Positions 8,254-16,740 of a stretch of 64,000 bases of DNA are shown piece after piece. Below the pieces are notes generated by a model. The model did no database searches, had not been told where the DNA came from, and saw nothing but the letters and a program-made list of their open reading frames with translations. Position numbers and translations under genes: made by a program. Every line of letters starts with the position of its first letter. Position 1 is the stretch's first letter. Source of the stretch: Lysobacter daejeonensis GH1-9 (GTDB lineage: Bacteria > Pseudomonadota > Gammaproteobacteria > Xanthomonadales > Xanthomonadaceae); assembly GCF_000768355.1 (NCBI RefSeq), contig NZ_AVPU01000006.1, forward strand, positions 62,001 to 126,000, written 5' to 3'.

Positions 8254-8604
8254 GGCCCCACGCCGGGGAATGCTCCCCCAAGAGGCTTTGAGCCCAAGGG
8301 CATCAAGCTCAATGCGGACAGGCGCCGCGAGGTGAGGTAACCCGGCCGCCCGCCACTCCTCCTGAGCGTCCGGACCCGAAGCTTTGCGAAGCTGGCTACG
8401 CCAGCCGTGCCATTTCGTACCTCGCGGACCTGCCGCGGGCCGCGATCTGCGCCGGGTACAGGGGGGAACGCCGGCGATGTGGATGCGCTGCCCACTTACC
8501 AATACGGGTTAGCCCCAACGATCCGGCCATCGGCACTGGCGGGACCGCGCGTGCGCGACCACCGGAGCACTTCGGCCGACGGGCGGCACTGGTAACATAC
8601 TGGC
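8254..8604. other. Unexplained 351-bp thiS-thiG intergenic region with inverted repeats
   Basis: No gene is convincing here; minus-strand ORFs across it have no recognisable domain. Structural elements are CCCC/GGGG/CCCC alternatives at 8256-8278, TTGAGCCC with GGGCATCAA (about 8288-8306), GCGAGGT (8327-8333) complementary to ACCTCGC (8419-8425) enclosing about 85 nt, and a GGCTGGCGTAGCCAGC hairpin on the minus strand. It could be a structured RNA, a mobile intergenic repeat or decayed sequence. It does not match the TPP riboswitch core, RNase P, tmRNA, SRP or 6S RNA patterns that I know. Confidence 0.4.
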
Positions 8605-9411
8605 ATGACCCTGCACGCCCCCCTCCCGCTGGCCGACGATACGCTCGTCATTGCCGGCAAGCCCTACCGTTCCCGCCTGCTGACCGGCACCGGCAAGTTC
8701 ACCGGCCTGGAGCAGACCCGCCTGGCCACCGAGGCCGCGGGCGCGGAGATCGTGACTGTTGCCATCCGCCGCACCAACATCGGCCAGGACCCGGGGCAGC
8801 CCAACCTGCTCGACGTGCTGCCGCCGGACCGCTACACCATCCTGCCCAACACCGCCGGCTGCTACACCGCCGATGACGCGGTGCGCACCTGCCGCCTGGC
8901 GCGCGAGCTGCTGGACGGTCACAAGCTGGTCAAGCTGGAAGTGCTGGGCGACCAGAAGACGCTGTACCCCGACGTGGTGGCGACCCTGGCCGCCGCCGAG
9001 TTGCTGGTGAAGGACGGCTTCGACGTGATGGTCTACACCTCCGACGACCCGATCCTGGCCAAGCGCCTCGAGGAGATCGGCTGCGTGGCGGTGATGCCGC
9101 TGGCCGCGCCGATCGGCTCGGGCCTGGGCGTGCAGAACAAGTACAACCTCATCGAGATCATCGAGAACGCCAACGTGCCGATCATCGTCGATGCCGGCGT
9201 CGGCACCGCGTCCGATGCGGCCATCGCAATGGAGCTGGGCTGCGACGGCGTACTGATGAACACCGCCATTGCCGGTGCCAAGGACCCGGTGCTGATGGCG
9301 CATGCGATGAAGCTGGCGGTGGAAGCCGGCCGCGCCGCGTTCAAGGCCGGCCGCATCCCGCGCAAGCGCTTCGCCAGCGCCTCCTCGCCCATCGACGGCC
9401 TCATCGGCTGA
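8605..9411 (+). CDS. thiG: Thiazole synthase ThiG
   Basis: 268-residue TIM-barrel enzyme that builds the thiazole phosphate of thiamine from 1-deoxyxylulose 5-phosphate, dehydroglycine and ThiS thiocarboxylate. The Schiff-base lysine is Lys110 in [43 protein letters not shown] and [11 protein letters not shown] are ThiG signatures. There is no Shine-Dalgarno before ATG 8605. A -10-like TAACAT ends 7 bp upstream, so the transcript may be leaderless. It heads a close run thiG-trmB-transporter (28- and 23-bp gaps). Confidence 0.95.
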   Translation: MTLHAPLPLADDTLVIAGKPYRSRLLTGTGKFTGLEQTRLATEAAGAEIVTVAIRRTNIGQDPGQPNLLDVLPPDRYTILPNTAGCYTADDAVRTCRLARELLDGHKLVKLEVLGDQKTLYPDVVATLAAAELLVKDGFDVMVYTSDDPILAKRLEEIGCVAVMPLAAPIGSGLGVQNKYNLIEIIENANVPIIVDAGVGTASDAAIAMELGCDGVLMNTAIAGAKDPVLMAHAMKLAVEAGRAAFKAGRIPRKRFASASSPIDGLIG

Positions 9412-9439
9412 GGCGGCATTGCCCGCCACCCCTTGAACC

Positions 9440-10183
9440 ATGACTGATCCGTTCAACAGCGACGGCGCCAAAGTGCCGCCCAAGCCCTTTACCGTCGAGG
9501 AAGGGCACCGCCGCATCCGCAGCTTCGTGCTGCGCCAGGGCCGCTTCACGCCAGCGCAGCAGCGTGCGTTCGACGCGCTGTGGCCGCGCTTCGGCCTGGA
9601 CTACGCCGGCACGCCGAAGGACTTCGGCGCCGTGTTCGGCCGCCAGGCGCCGCGCGTGGTGGAAATTGGTTTCGGCAACGGCGAGGCGCTGCGGTTTGCC
9701 GGCGCCAACGACAAGGCCCGCGACTTCATCGGTCTGGAAGTGCACGCCCCTGGCGTGGGCCGCGTGCTCAACGCGCTGGCCGAGGATGCCTCGGACAACG
9801 TGCGCGTGTACCACCACGACGCGGTGGAGGTGCTGGAGAACGAGATCGCCGACGGCAGCCTCGACGAGATCCGCATCTACTTCCCGGACCCGTGGCACAA
9901 GAAGCGCCATAACAAGCGCCGACTGGTGAACCCGGCGTTCGCCGCCCTGCTGGTGCGTAAACTCGCGCCCACGGGCCGCTTGCACCTCGCCACCGATTGG
10001 CACGACTATGCGGAACAGATGTGGGACGTGCTCGACGCGACGCCCGGCATCAGCAACCGTGCCGGCCCGCGTGGCTCGGTGCCGCGTCCGGAATGGCGTC
10101 CGCAGACCCATTTCGAGACGCGCGGCCAGAAGCTCGGGCACGGCGTGTGGGATCTTGTCTACGACCGTGTCGCGGACACCTGA
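9440..10183 (+). CDS. trmB: tRNA (guanine-N7-)-methyltransferase
   Basis: SAM-dependent enzyme that makes m7G46 in the variable loop of tRNAs. 247 residues. It starts with the typical [14 protein letters not shown] segment; the Rossmann SAM site is [12 protein letters not shown], then [13 protein letters not shown]. The TrmB signature [16 protein letters not shown], with catalytic Asp and the basic tRNA-binding stretch, is complete. It lies 28 bp after thiG; thiG-trmB adjacency is common in this bacterial group without a known functional link. Confidence 0.95.
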   Translation: MTDPFNSDGAKVPPKPFTVEEGHRRIRSFVLRQGRFTPAQQRAFDALWPRFGLDYAGTPKDFGAVFGRQAPRVVEIGFGNGEALRFAGANDKARDFIGLEVHAPGVGRVLNALAEDASDNVRVYHHDAVEVLENEIADGSLDEIRIYFPDPWHKKRHNKRRLVNPAFAALLVRKLAPTGRLHLATDWHDYAEQMWDVLDATPGISNRAGPRGSVPRPEWRPQTHFETRGQKLGHGVWDLVYDRVADT

Positions 10184-10206
10184 CCTGAGAGCCTGACCCG
10201 AACGGC

Positions 10207-12048
10207 ATGGACGACACCGCGCTGACGCTCACCACCGACATGATGCTCGTGCTCGGGCTGGTGGGCTTCACGATGGTGATGTTCCTGTTCGAGCGCATCC
10301 GCGCCGACGTGGTGGCGCTGGTGGTATTGGTGATGCTCGGCCTGGCCGGGCTGGTGGCGCCGGAGGAAATCTTCAACGGCTTCTCCTCCAACGCGGTGAT
10401 GAGCATCATCGCCACGATGATCCTGGGCGCGGGGCTGGACCGCACCGGCGCGCTCAACCGCCTGGCCGGCTGGCTGCTACGGCGCGCGCACGGGGTGGAG
10501 GCGCGGCTGATGCTGCTGACCGGCGCCGTGGCCGGCATCAACTCCTCGATCATGCAGAACCCGTCGGTGATGGCGCTGTACCTGCCCGTCGCCTCGCGGC
10601 TGTCCTCCCGCACCGGCCTGACCCTGCCCCGCCTGCTGCTGCCGATCGCGGCCGCGATCGTGATGGGCGGCGGCCTGACCATGGTCGGCAATTCGCCGCT
10701 GATCCTGCTCAACGACCTGCTGCTGGCCGCCAACGGCAACCTGCCGTCCGGCGCGGCGACCATCGAACCGCTGAAGATGTTCGCGCCGTTGCCGATCGGC
10801 CTGGCCCTGCTGGCCGGCTCGCTGGCCTACTTCCACTTCCGCGGTGGCAAGCTGGAACGCGAGGACGATGGCACCGGCGCCACGCCCGCGCGCACCCAGA
10901 GCTATTTCGCCAAGGCCTACGGCATCGAGGGCGACGTCTACGAGCTGACCGTCACCGCCGAAAGCCCGCTGGTGGGCATGTCGCTGGGCGAGGCCGAGGC
11001 ATTGCACAACGCCCCGCTGCTGCTGGCACTGAAGACCGGCGACGACGCGCGCCTGGCCCCGCCGGCCGACACCCGGCTGTGGGTGGGCAGCGTGCTGGGG
11101 GCGATGGGGCCGAAGGAGCAGGTCAGTGACTTCGCGCAGAACCAGTTCCTGCGCCTGAGCGCCAGGCTGCGCAACTTTGGCGACCTGTTCAATCCCAGCC
11201 GTGCCGGCATCGCCGAGGCGGTGATCCCGGCCACGTCCAAGTTCATCGGCAAGACCGCGCGCGCGCTGGCGCTGCGTCGACAGATGGGCCTGGACCTGCT
11301 GGCGGTGAACCGCGACAAGACCGTGCTGCGCGAGAACGTGCGCGATGTGCCACTGCGCGCCGGCGACATGATGGTCGTCCACGGCATCTGGACCGACCTG
11401 GCCGAGACGGCCAAGTCCAAGGACCTGGTGGTGGTCACCGACTACCCCAAGGGTGAGCAGCGTCCGCACAAGCTGAAGATCGCGCTGGGCATCTTTGCGG
11501 TGGCGATGCTGCTGGCGTTGTCGTCACGCCTGCCGGTGTCGATCGCACTGATGACGGGCGTGGCCGGCATGCTGATCACCGGCGTGATCAACATCGACGA
11601 GGCCTACGCGTCGATCAACTGGAAAACGGTGTTCCTGATGGCCTGCCTGATCCCTCTGGGCTGGGCGATGGACTCCAGCGGCGCGGCCGCATGGGTCGCG
11701 GGACACAGCATCGAGCAGTTCCCCTCTGGCACGCCGGCGTGGGTCATGCAGTTGGCGCTGGCATTGCTGACGACGGCGTTCTCGCTGGTGATCAGCCACG
11801 TGGGCGCGACCATCGTGATGGTGCCGCTGGCGATCAACCTGGCCCTGGCGGCCGGGGGCAACCCCACCGCCTATGCGCTGATCGTGGCGCTGTCGGCGTC
11901 CAACAACTTCATGACCGCGTCAAACCCGGTGATCTCGATGGTCACCGGCCCGGCCGGTTACACCGGCAAGGAACTGTGGCAGGTGGGCGGGCCGTTGTCG
12001 CTGATCTACACGGTGATCGCGGTGGTGATGGTCAACCTGATGTTTTGA
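10207..12048 (+). CDS. SLC13/DASS-type transporter with two RCK-C domains
   Basis: 613-residue inner-membrane permease of the divalent anion:Na+ symporter superfamily. The first transmembrane bundle (about residues 10-220) is interrupted by a soluble insert (about 230-410) with two TrkA-C/RCK-C-like segments (VYELTVTAESPLVGMSLGEA and AVIPATSKFIGKTARALALR). A second bundle (about 420-613) follows. Substrate-site-like stretches are SIMQNPSVMALY, MVGNSPLIL and SASNNFMTASNPV. Relatives carry sulfate, carboxylates or other anions; the substrate cannot be read from sequence. It starts 23 bp after trmB and is probably co-transcribed. Confidence 0.85.
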   Translation: MDDTALTLTTDMMLVLGLVGFTMVMFLFERIRADVVALVVLVMLGLAGLVAPEEIFNGFSSNAVMSIIATMILGAGLDRTGALNRLAGWLLRRAHGVEARLMLLTGAVAGINSSIMQNPSVMALYLPVASRLSSRTGLTLPRLLLPIAAAIVMGGGLTMVGNSPLILLNDLLLAANGNLPSGAATIEPLKMFAPLPIGLALLAGSLAYFHFRGGKLEREDDGTGATPARTQSYFAKAYGIEGDVYELTVTAESPLVGMSLGEAEALHNAPLLLALKTGDDARLAPPADTRLWVGSVLGAMGPKEQVSDFAQNQFLRLSARLRNFGDLFNPSRAGIAEAVIPATSKFIGKTARALALRRQMGLDLLAVNRDKTVLRENVRDVPLRAGDMMVVHGIWTDLAETAKSKDLVVVTDYPKGEQRPHKLKIALGIFAVAMLLALSSRLPVSIALMTGVAGMLITGVINIDEAYASINWKTVFLMACLIPLGWAMDSSGAAAWVAGHSIEQFPSGTPAWVMQLALALLTTAFSLVISHVGATIVMVPLAINLALAAGGNPTAYALIVALSASNNFMTASNPVISMVTGPAGYTGKELWQVGGPLSLIYTVIAVVMVNLMF

Positions 12049-12060
12049 TTTCCCGCAGGA

Positions 12061-12414
12061 CTACGCCAGGAATACCGCCCCATCGCGAACCACGACCGGC
12101 ACCGCGCGCAACGCCTCGCCGCGGCAGGGGCCCGCGACGCACTCGCCACCACCCAGCTCGAAACTGGCCCCGTGTGCGGCGCACACCAGTAGCCCGTCCT
12201 TGCTGCGCAGGAACTCACCCGGCGCCCAATCCAGGCGGCGCCCGGCATGCGGGCAGATGTTGAGCCAGGCGCGCACCGCACCGCCCTCCCGGTAGAGGAT
12301 CAGCGACTCCGCGTCACCGTCGAGTACGACCTCGATCTCGGCAAAGCCACCCTCGGAAATGTGATCCAGTGCCAGCAATGGGCGGGGGTCGGGGGTCGTG
12401 TTTAACAATTCCAT
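12061..12414 (-). CDS. Rieske [2Fe-2S] domain protein
   Basis: 117-residue small Rieske ferredoxin-like protein. Cluster ligands are Cys54 and His56 (CPHAG) and Cys78 and His81 (CAAHG), a canonical C-x-H...C-x2-H set, with the downstream GPCRGEALRAVPV region. The start at 12414 has GAGG 5 nt upstream and gives a protein with no extra leader. There is no signal or TM segment, so it is cytoplasmic, probably an electron carrier for an oxygenase or reductase encoded elsewhere. It is convergent with the transporter gene, 12 bp apart. Confidence 0.88.
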   Translation of the reverse strand: MELLNTTPDPRPLLALDHISEGGFAEIEVVLDGDAESLILYREGGAVRAWLNICPHAGRRLDWAPGEFLRSKDGLLVCAAHGASFELGGGECVAGPCRGEALRAVPVVVRDGAVFLA

Positions 12415-12487
12415 CACACCTCTGCCGGAAGGGGTGGACGATACTTCGGTGACCGGCGCATTGCGCCATTGTGTCACGACGTACCGA

Positions 12488-12781
12488 ATGTCCGCCCAAG
12501 CCTTCCGTTTCGACAGCTTCGCCTTCCAGTCCCGCGTGCGCTCCGCGTTCGAGCCGCGCAAGCCGCGCCACCGCCTGCTGCGCTTTGCCTTGGGTCTCGT
12601 CGGGCTGGGCCTGGTTCTGGTGCTGCTGGCCTTCAGCCTGGTGATTGGCGCGGTCATGATCGGCGGCGGTCTGCTCTATCGCCTGTGGGCACGTCGCGGC
12701 AAGCGCGTCGCACGCCCCGCCAACGTGGTCGAAGGCGAGTACCGCGTGGTCACGCCGCAGGCGCTGCCGCAGAGCCATTGA
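12488..12781 (+). CDS. Small membrane protein of unknown function
   Basis: 97 residues from ATG 12488. A basic N-terminus (FEPRKPRHRLLR) precedes one long or two short hydrophobic helices (about residues 33-66) and a soluble tail with basic residues and VVEGEYRVV. It resembles nothing I can name. Divergent from the Rieske gene, with 73 bp between starts. Coding potential is supported by codon pattern and membrane topology, not by a recognised family. Confidence 0.6.
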   Translation: MSAQAFRFDSFAFQSRVRSAFEPRKPRHRLLRFALGLVGLGLVLVLLAFSLVIGAVMIGGGLLYRLWARRGKRVARPANVVEGEYRVVTPQALPQSH

Positions 12782-12862
12782 CGCACACGGGCAGCGACAA
12801 AGTCGCTGACGATCGGCGCGCGGCGTAGCACACTAGCCGCTTCGCCCCCAGTTCGAGTCTCC

Positions 12863-13594
12863 ATGAGCGACGTCATCCCGGCGGCCAGCACGCCGCGCGT
12901 TCCCGTCCGCCTCGGCGGGCAGGTCTCCGCCTCCTTCCCGGTCCGCCGCATATTCTGCGTGGGCCGCAATTTCGCCGACCATGCTCGCGAGATGGGCGCG
13001 GCGGTCCCGGCCTCCGCCGCCGCGCGCGGGCAGCCGGTGTTCTTCTGCAAACCGGCCGATGCGCTGGTGCTGGATGGCCAGGTGCCCTACGCCCGCGGCA
13101 CGCATGACCTGCACCACGAGGTGGAGTTGGTGGTGGCACTGGGAGCCGATGCACCCGATGGCATCCTCGACCCCGCGCGCGCCGAATCGCTGGTCTATGG
13201 CTATGCGGTCGGCCTGGACCTGACCCGCCGCGACCTGCAGGGTGCTGCCAAGGCCAAGGGGCTGCCATGGGACACCGGCAAGGCCTTCGACCAGTCCGCG
13301 CCGATCAGTGCGATCGTGCCTGCGGCCGAAGTCGGTGCGCTGGCCGGCCGTTCGCTCACGTTGGTCATCAACGGCACGCAGCGCCAGCACGGCGCGTTGA
13401 GCGACCTGATCTGGACCGTGCCGGAGATCCTGCACGAGCTGTCCAAGCTGTTCGCGCTCAAGGCCGGTGACCTGGTGTTCATGGGCACGCCGGCGGGCGT
13501 CGGCCCGCTGCAGGTGGGCGATGCGTTCGCGGCCTCGCTGGACGGCGTGGTGGCGCTCGAGGGCCACGTGACCCCACCGTCCGGCACGGTATAG
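12863..13594 (+). CDS. Fumarylacetoacetate hydrolase family protein
   Basis: 243-residue FAH-fold enzyme. Family members (2-hydroxyhepta-2,4-diene-1,7-dioate isomerase, fumarylpyruvate hydrolase, oxaloacetate tautomerase or decarboxylase) act on beta-diketo acids. Key segments are FCVGRNFADHAREMG, FFCKPADAL, the metal-binding HHEVELVVALG with two Glu, GYAVGLDLTRRDLQ (Asp ligand), KAFDQSAP and FMGTPAGVGPLQVGD. It resembles the E. coli YcgM subgroup in size. Exact substrate unknown. Its last codons overlap a candidate mscL promoter. Confidence 0.88.
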   Translation: MSDVIPAASTPRVPVRLGGQVSASFPVRRIFCVGRNFADHAREMGAAVPASAAARGQPVFFCKPADALVLDGQVPYARGTHDLHHEVELVVALGADAPDGILDPARAESLVYGYAVGLDLTRRDLQGAAKAKGLPWDTGKAFDQSAPISAIVPAAEVGALAGRSLTLVINGTQRQHGALSDLIWTVPEILHELSKLFALKAGDLVFMGTPAGVGPLQVGDAFAASLDGVVALEGHVTPPSGTV

Positions 13595-13595
13595 T
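13568..13595 (+). promoter_or_regulatory. Candidate mscL promoter
   Basis: GTGACC (13568-13573), 16-bp spacer, TATAGT (13590-13595). The -10 overlaps the FAH gene stop and would start transcription about 40 bp before mscL. Confidence 0.45.
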
Positions 13596-13639
13596 CGGCC
13601 GCGTCACCCAACATCCCACTCCAAGGAGAGCACCCGCCC

Positions 13640-14047
13640 ATGGGCATGATCAGCGAGTTCAAGGAATTCATCGCACGCGGCAACGTCGTCGATCTGGCGG
13701 TCGGCGTGGTCATCGGCGCCGCCTTCGGCAAGATCGTCACCGCCCTGGTCGATGGCATCGTCATGCCGATCGTCGGCGCGACGACCGGCGGGGTCAGCGT
13801 CAGCGACTGGAAATACGTGGTCAACCCGGCGCAACTGGATGCCGCGGGCAAGGAAGTCGCGGCCGAAGTGGCGGTGAAGTACGGCATGTTCCTGCAGACG
13901 GCGATCGACTTCGTGCTGATCGCCCTCGTGATCTTCCTGTTCCTGAAGGCCTACAACCGCATGCGCAAGCCCGCCGAGGCCGCTCCCGCCGGCCCGAGCG
14001 AGGAAGTGCTGCTGCTGCGCGACATCCGCGATGCGCTGAAGAAGTAA
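13640..14047 (+). CDS. mscL: Large-conductance mechanosensitive channel
   Basis: 135-residue homopentameric inner-membrane channel that opens under membrane tension to release solutes on hypo-osmotic shock. The N-terminal amphipathic helix and TM1 are [20 protein letters not shown] and [15 protein letters not shown], with the Gly/Ala-rich pore constriction. The periplasmic loop spans about 45-75, TM2 is [18 protein letters not shown], and the C-terminal bundle helix ends [23 protein letters not shown] lies about 10 nt upstream of ATG 13640; ATG 13646 is an alternative start. Confidence 0.97.
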   Translation: MGMISEFKEFIARGNVVDLAVGVVIGAAFGKIVTALVDGIVMPIVGATTGGVSVSDWKYVVNPAQLDAAGKEVAAEVAVKYGMFLQTAIDFVLIALVIFLFLKAYNRMRKPAEAAPAGPSEEVLLLRDIRDALKK

Positions 14048-14060
14048 GCCTCCCGCCCCG

Positions 14061-14080
14061 CATGCCACCAAAGTGGCATG
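14061..14080. repeat. Perfect hairpin downstream of mscL
   Basis: CATGCCAC-CAAA-GTGGCATG, 8-bp stem with 4-nt loop, 13 bp after the mscL stop. It has no U-tract; possibly an mRNA 3'-end stabiliser. Confidence 0.5.
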
Positions 14081-14099
14081 ACCGGTGGCACAGCACGCT

Positions 14100-14139
14100 G
14101 AAGCCACGGGTTGCTACGCTCGTGGCTTCGTCGTTCTTG
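14100..14139 (+). terminator. Probable mscL terminator
   Basis: 9-bp perfect stem GAAGCCACG/CGTGGCTTC (14100-14108 and 14121-14129) followed by GTCGTTCTTG. It lies just before the M28 peptidase gene. Confidence 0.5.
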
Positions 14140-14154
14140 CCTGAGGCATCCTTA

Positions 14155-15573
14155 ATGCGCGTCCTGTCAGCGGCCATCGGCGCCGTCTTGGCCACGGCCA
14201 CCCTGCTCGCCCCGTCCGCTGCCGCCCAACGCGAGACCCGCATCCCCGAATCCGCCATCGCCACCGCGAGCCAGCTGCGCGAGGCCGCGTTGGCCAGCGA
14301 CCTGGGCTACCGCGTGACCGAATCGCTGACCACCGAGGTGGGGCCGCGCATGGCCGGCAGCGACGGTGACGCCCGCGCGGTGGCGTGGGCACAGGCCAAG
14401 TTTCGCGAGCTGGGCTACGACAAGGTGTGGGTCGAGCCGGTGACCTTCCCCAAGTGGGAGCGCCGCGCTGAACATGCGCAGGTGCTGGGGGCGCATGCGC
14501 AACCGCTGGCGCTGACCGCGCTGGGCGGCAGCCCGGGCGGCACGGTGGAGGCCGAGGTGGTGCGTTTCGCCGACCTCGCCGCGCTGGAGGCGGCGCCGCC
14601 CGGCTCGCTCGCGGGCAAGATCGCCTTCGTCGACTACCGCATGGAGCGCGCGCGCGATGGCAGCGGCTACGGCCCCGGCTCGCGCGTGCGCAGCCGCGCG
14701 CCATCGGTGGCGATCACCAAGGGCGCGATCGGTTTCCTGATGCGTTCGGCGGGCACCGATTCCCATCGCCAGCCCCATACCGGTATCACCCGCTTCGACG
14801 ATGGCCTGACGCCGATCCCGTCGGCCGCCCTGTCCGTGCCCGATGCCGCGCAGCTGACGCGCCTGCTGCAGCGTGGCCCGCAGCAGGTGCGCATGAGCCT
14901 GGATTGCGGCTGGACCGGTACCGCCACGTCCTACAACGTGATCGGCGAGATCCGCGGCAGCAAGCGCCCGAATGAGGTGGTGCTGATCGGTGGCCATCTG
15001 GATTCGTGGGACCTTGGCACCGGGGCGGTGGACGATGGCGCGGGCGTGGGCCTGACCATGGCCGCCGGTGCGCTCATCGGGCAACTACCCAAGGCTCCGG
15101 CGCGGACGGTCCGCGTGGTGGCCTTTGCCAACGAGGAACAGGGCCTGTACGGCGGCAAGGCCTATGCGCAGCAGCATGCCAAGGCGTTGCGCCAGCATCA
15201 GCTCGCGGCCGAAAGCGATTTCGGCGCGGGCCGCATCTACGCCTACTCCAGCTCGGCACCGGCGTATGCGCAGCGCGCTGACCGGCAGATCGCCGAAGTA
15301 CTGGCGCCGCTGGGCATCGCGCATGTGCCCGGCGAAGGCGGCCCTGGTCCGGACATCAGTCCGTTCGCCGCGGACGGCTTGGCGTGGGCACGACTGGCAC
15401 AGGACGGCAGCGACTACTTCGACCTGCACCACACGCCCGACGACACCTTCGACAAGATCGACCCGCAGGCGTTGGCGCAGAACGTGGCGGCGTACGCGGT
15501 GTTCGCCTACCTGGCCGCGCAGGCCGAAGGCGACTTTGGCAGTGCGCCAAAAGAGGCCAAGACGACGGACTGA
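14155..15573 (+). CDS. Secreted M28 family zinc aminopeptidase
   Basis: 472 residues with an N-terminal signal peptide (MRVLSAAIGAVLATATLLA, cleavage near SAAAQ). A PA-like insert (about 130-240) precedes the M28 catalytic domain. Co-catalytic zinc ligands are visible: GGHLDSWDLG (His, then Asp), GAVDDGAGV (bridging Asp), NEEQGLYGG (catalytic and metal Glu) and HHTPDDTFDKID (His). The layout matches periplasmic or secreted carboxypeptidase Q-like aminopeptidases. The start at 14155 is preceded by GAGG 8 nt upstream; a longer open frame to 14062 lacks a signal-peptide start. Likely exported for peptide scavenging. Confidence 0.9.
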   Translation: MRVLSAAIGAVLATATLLAPSAAAQRETRIPESAIATASQLREAALASDLGYRVTESLTTEVGPRMAGSDGDARAVAWAQAKFRELGYDKVWVEPVTFPKWERRAEHAQVLGAHAQPLALTALGGSPGGTVEAEVVRFADLAALEAAPPGSLAGKIAFVDYRMERARDGSGYGPGSRVRSRAPSVAITKGAIGFLMRSAGTDSHRQPHTGITRFDDGLTPIPSAALSVPDAAQLTRLLQRGPQQVRMSLDCGWTGTATSYNVIGEIRGSKRPNEVVLIGGHLDSWDLGTGAVDDGAGVGLTMAAGALIGQLPKAPARTVRVVAFANEEQGLYGGKAYAQQHAKALRQHQLAAESDFGAGRIYAYSSSAPAYAQRADRQIAEVLAPLGIAHVPGEGGPGPDISPFAADGLAWARLAQDGSDYFDLHHTPDDTFDKIDPQALAQNVAAYAVFAYLAAQAEGDFGSAPKEAKTTD

Positions 15574-15589
15574 ACGGCCTGCATGCACC

Positions 15590-15630
15590 AATGAAAAACG
15601 CCCGGCTTCAAGCCGGGCGTTGTCGTTGGC
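15590..15630. terminator. Bidirectional terminator between M28 peptidase and rlmB
   Basis: 12-bp perfect stem (15597-15608 with 15610-15621) between convergent genes. It has TGTCGTT on the plus side and an A-run (T-run on the minus strand) on the other. Confidence 0.85.
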
Positions 15631-15671
15631 GGAGCCTGCAAACGAGGGCGGCTCCAGCGATCAGGGGAGCA

Positions 15672-16727
15672 TCAGGGTTCGCGCTGGCGTGCGCGCCATG
15701 CCGCCAGCAGCACCGCCGTCGCCGAGGCGACGTTGAGGCTCTCCACGGCGCCGGTCCCGGGGATGGAGACCTGCAGGTCACAGGCAGCGGCCAGTTCGCG
15801 GTCCATGCCCTCGCCCTCGGCGCCCACCACGTACACCACGCGCTGCGGCAGTTCAGTGGCGAACACGTCGCGGCCGCCTTTGACGACCGTCGCAGCCAGG
15901 GTGAAGCCAGCGCCGCGCAACTGCGCGAGGGCGTTGTCCGTGCGGCCCAGCCGCACCATCGGCACGTGCTCGGCGCCACCTTCGGCCACTCGGGCGGCAG
16001 CCCCCGACAGCGCCAGCGGCGAGTGCTTGGGCAACAGCACCGCGGACACGCCGAAATGTGCGGCCGAGCGCAGGATCGCGCCCAGGTTGTGCGGGTTGCC
16101 CACGCCGTCCAGCCAGATCGCCAGTTGCGGGCCGGCCGGCAGGTCGCGCAGCCAGGTGGACAGGGATTCGGGCTCGGCGCGCAACACGTCCGCGACCACG
16201 CCTTCATGGTGGGCGCTGGCCGACAGCTTCTCCAGGTCGGCGTCCTCGACCACCCGGTAGCCGACGCGATGCGCCACGCACCACGCCAGCAGCGGCTTGA
16301 GCGCGGGGATGCGCGACTCGGTCAGGTACAGCTTGCGGATGGCATCGGGGCGTTTGGCGAACACGGCGTGCACGGCATTGAGGCCGTACAGCCGCAGCTC
16401 GCGCGGGCCGCGAGGGGCGGCGGTTTCGACACCCGGCTCGGACGCTGGCCACTCCGGCGATTCGGCGGCGGGGCGCCCGCGTGGCGGCAGGTCACGGGCA
16501 CGCGTCGGGGTGGCGCCACGCGGGGCGCGTTCCGCCCACGGCCGGTCACCGCGATCCGCAGGTTCGGCGGAACGCGGTCGTGCAGGCCGCTCACCCGATT
16601 GCGACCGGTCCGACTGCCCGGCCGAACGCGGGCGTTCCGCGCGGTCACCCCACGGGCGTGAGGGCCCGTCCTGCCGCGGTGGTTGGCCGCGGCCCTGGCC
16701 GGGGCGAGGGGGGCGACGCTCGCTCAT
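15672..16727 (-). CDS. rlmB: 23S rRNA (guanosine-2'-O-)-methyltransferase RlmB-like (SpoU family)
   Basis: 351-residue SPOUT methyltransferase. The substrate-binding domain starts near residue 111 (LRLYGLNAVHAVFAKRPDAI). The catalytic domain carries motif 1 NPHNLGAILRSAAHFG, motif 2 VVGAEGEGM and motif 3 IPGTGAVESLNVASATAV, which form the knotted SAM site. Bacterial RlmB makes Gm2251 in 23S rRNA. The first 110 residues are an extra, very Arg/Pro/Ser/Gly-rich and apparently disordered extension absent from E. coli RlmB (about 243 residues). The start at 16727 sits 13 bp after the upstream symporter stop; an upstream ATG would overlap that gene. Confidence 0.88.
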   Translation of the reverse strand: MSERRPPRPGQGRGQPPRQDGPSRPWGDRAERPRSAGQSDRSQSGERPARPRSAEPADRGDRPWAERAPRGATPTRARDLPPRGRPAAESPEWPASEPGVETAAPRGPRELRLYGLNAVHAVFAKRPDAIRKLYLTESRIPALKPLLAWCVAHRVGYRVVEDADLEKLSASAHHEGVVADVLRAEPESLSTWLRDLPAGPQLAIWLDGVGNPHNLGAILRSAAHFGVSAVLLPKHSPLALSGAAARVAEGGAEHVPMVRLGRTDNALAQLRGAGFTLAATVVKGGRDVFATELPQRVVYVVGAEGEGMDRELAAACDLQVSIPGTGAVESLNVASATAVLLAAWRARQREP

Positions 16728-16740
16728 CGTTGCTGTCCGA

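Noticed and set aside
8014-8502. 162-codon minus-strand ORF over the thiS-thiG spacer
   Set aside because: It overlaps thiS, has no domain, and looks like a by-product of GC-rich repeats; the region is described as non-coding instead.
8254-8604. TPP riboswitch, RNase P RNA, tmRNA, SRP RNA or 6S RNA in the thiS-thiG spacer
   Set aside because: None of the conserved cores (CTGAGA/ACCTGA of the thi box, AGGAAAGTCCGGGC of RNase P, and so on) could be found on either strand.
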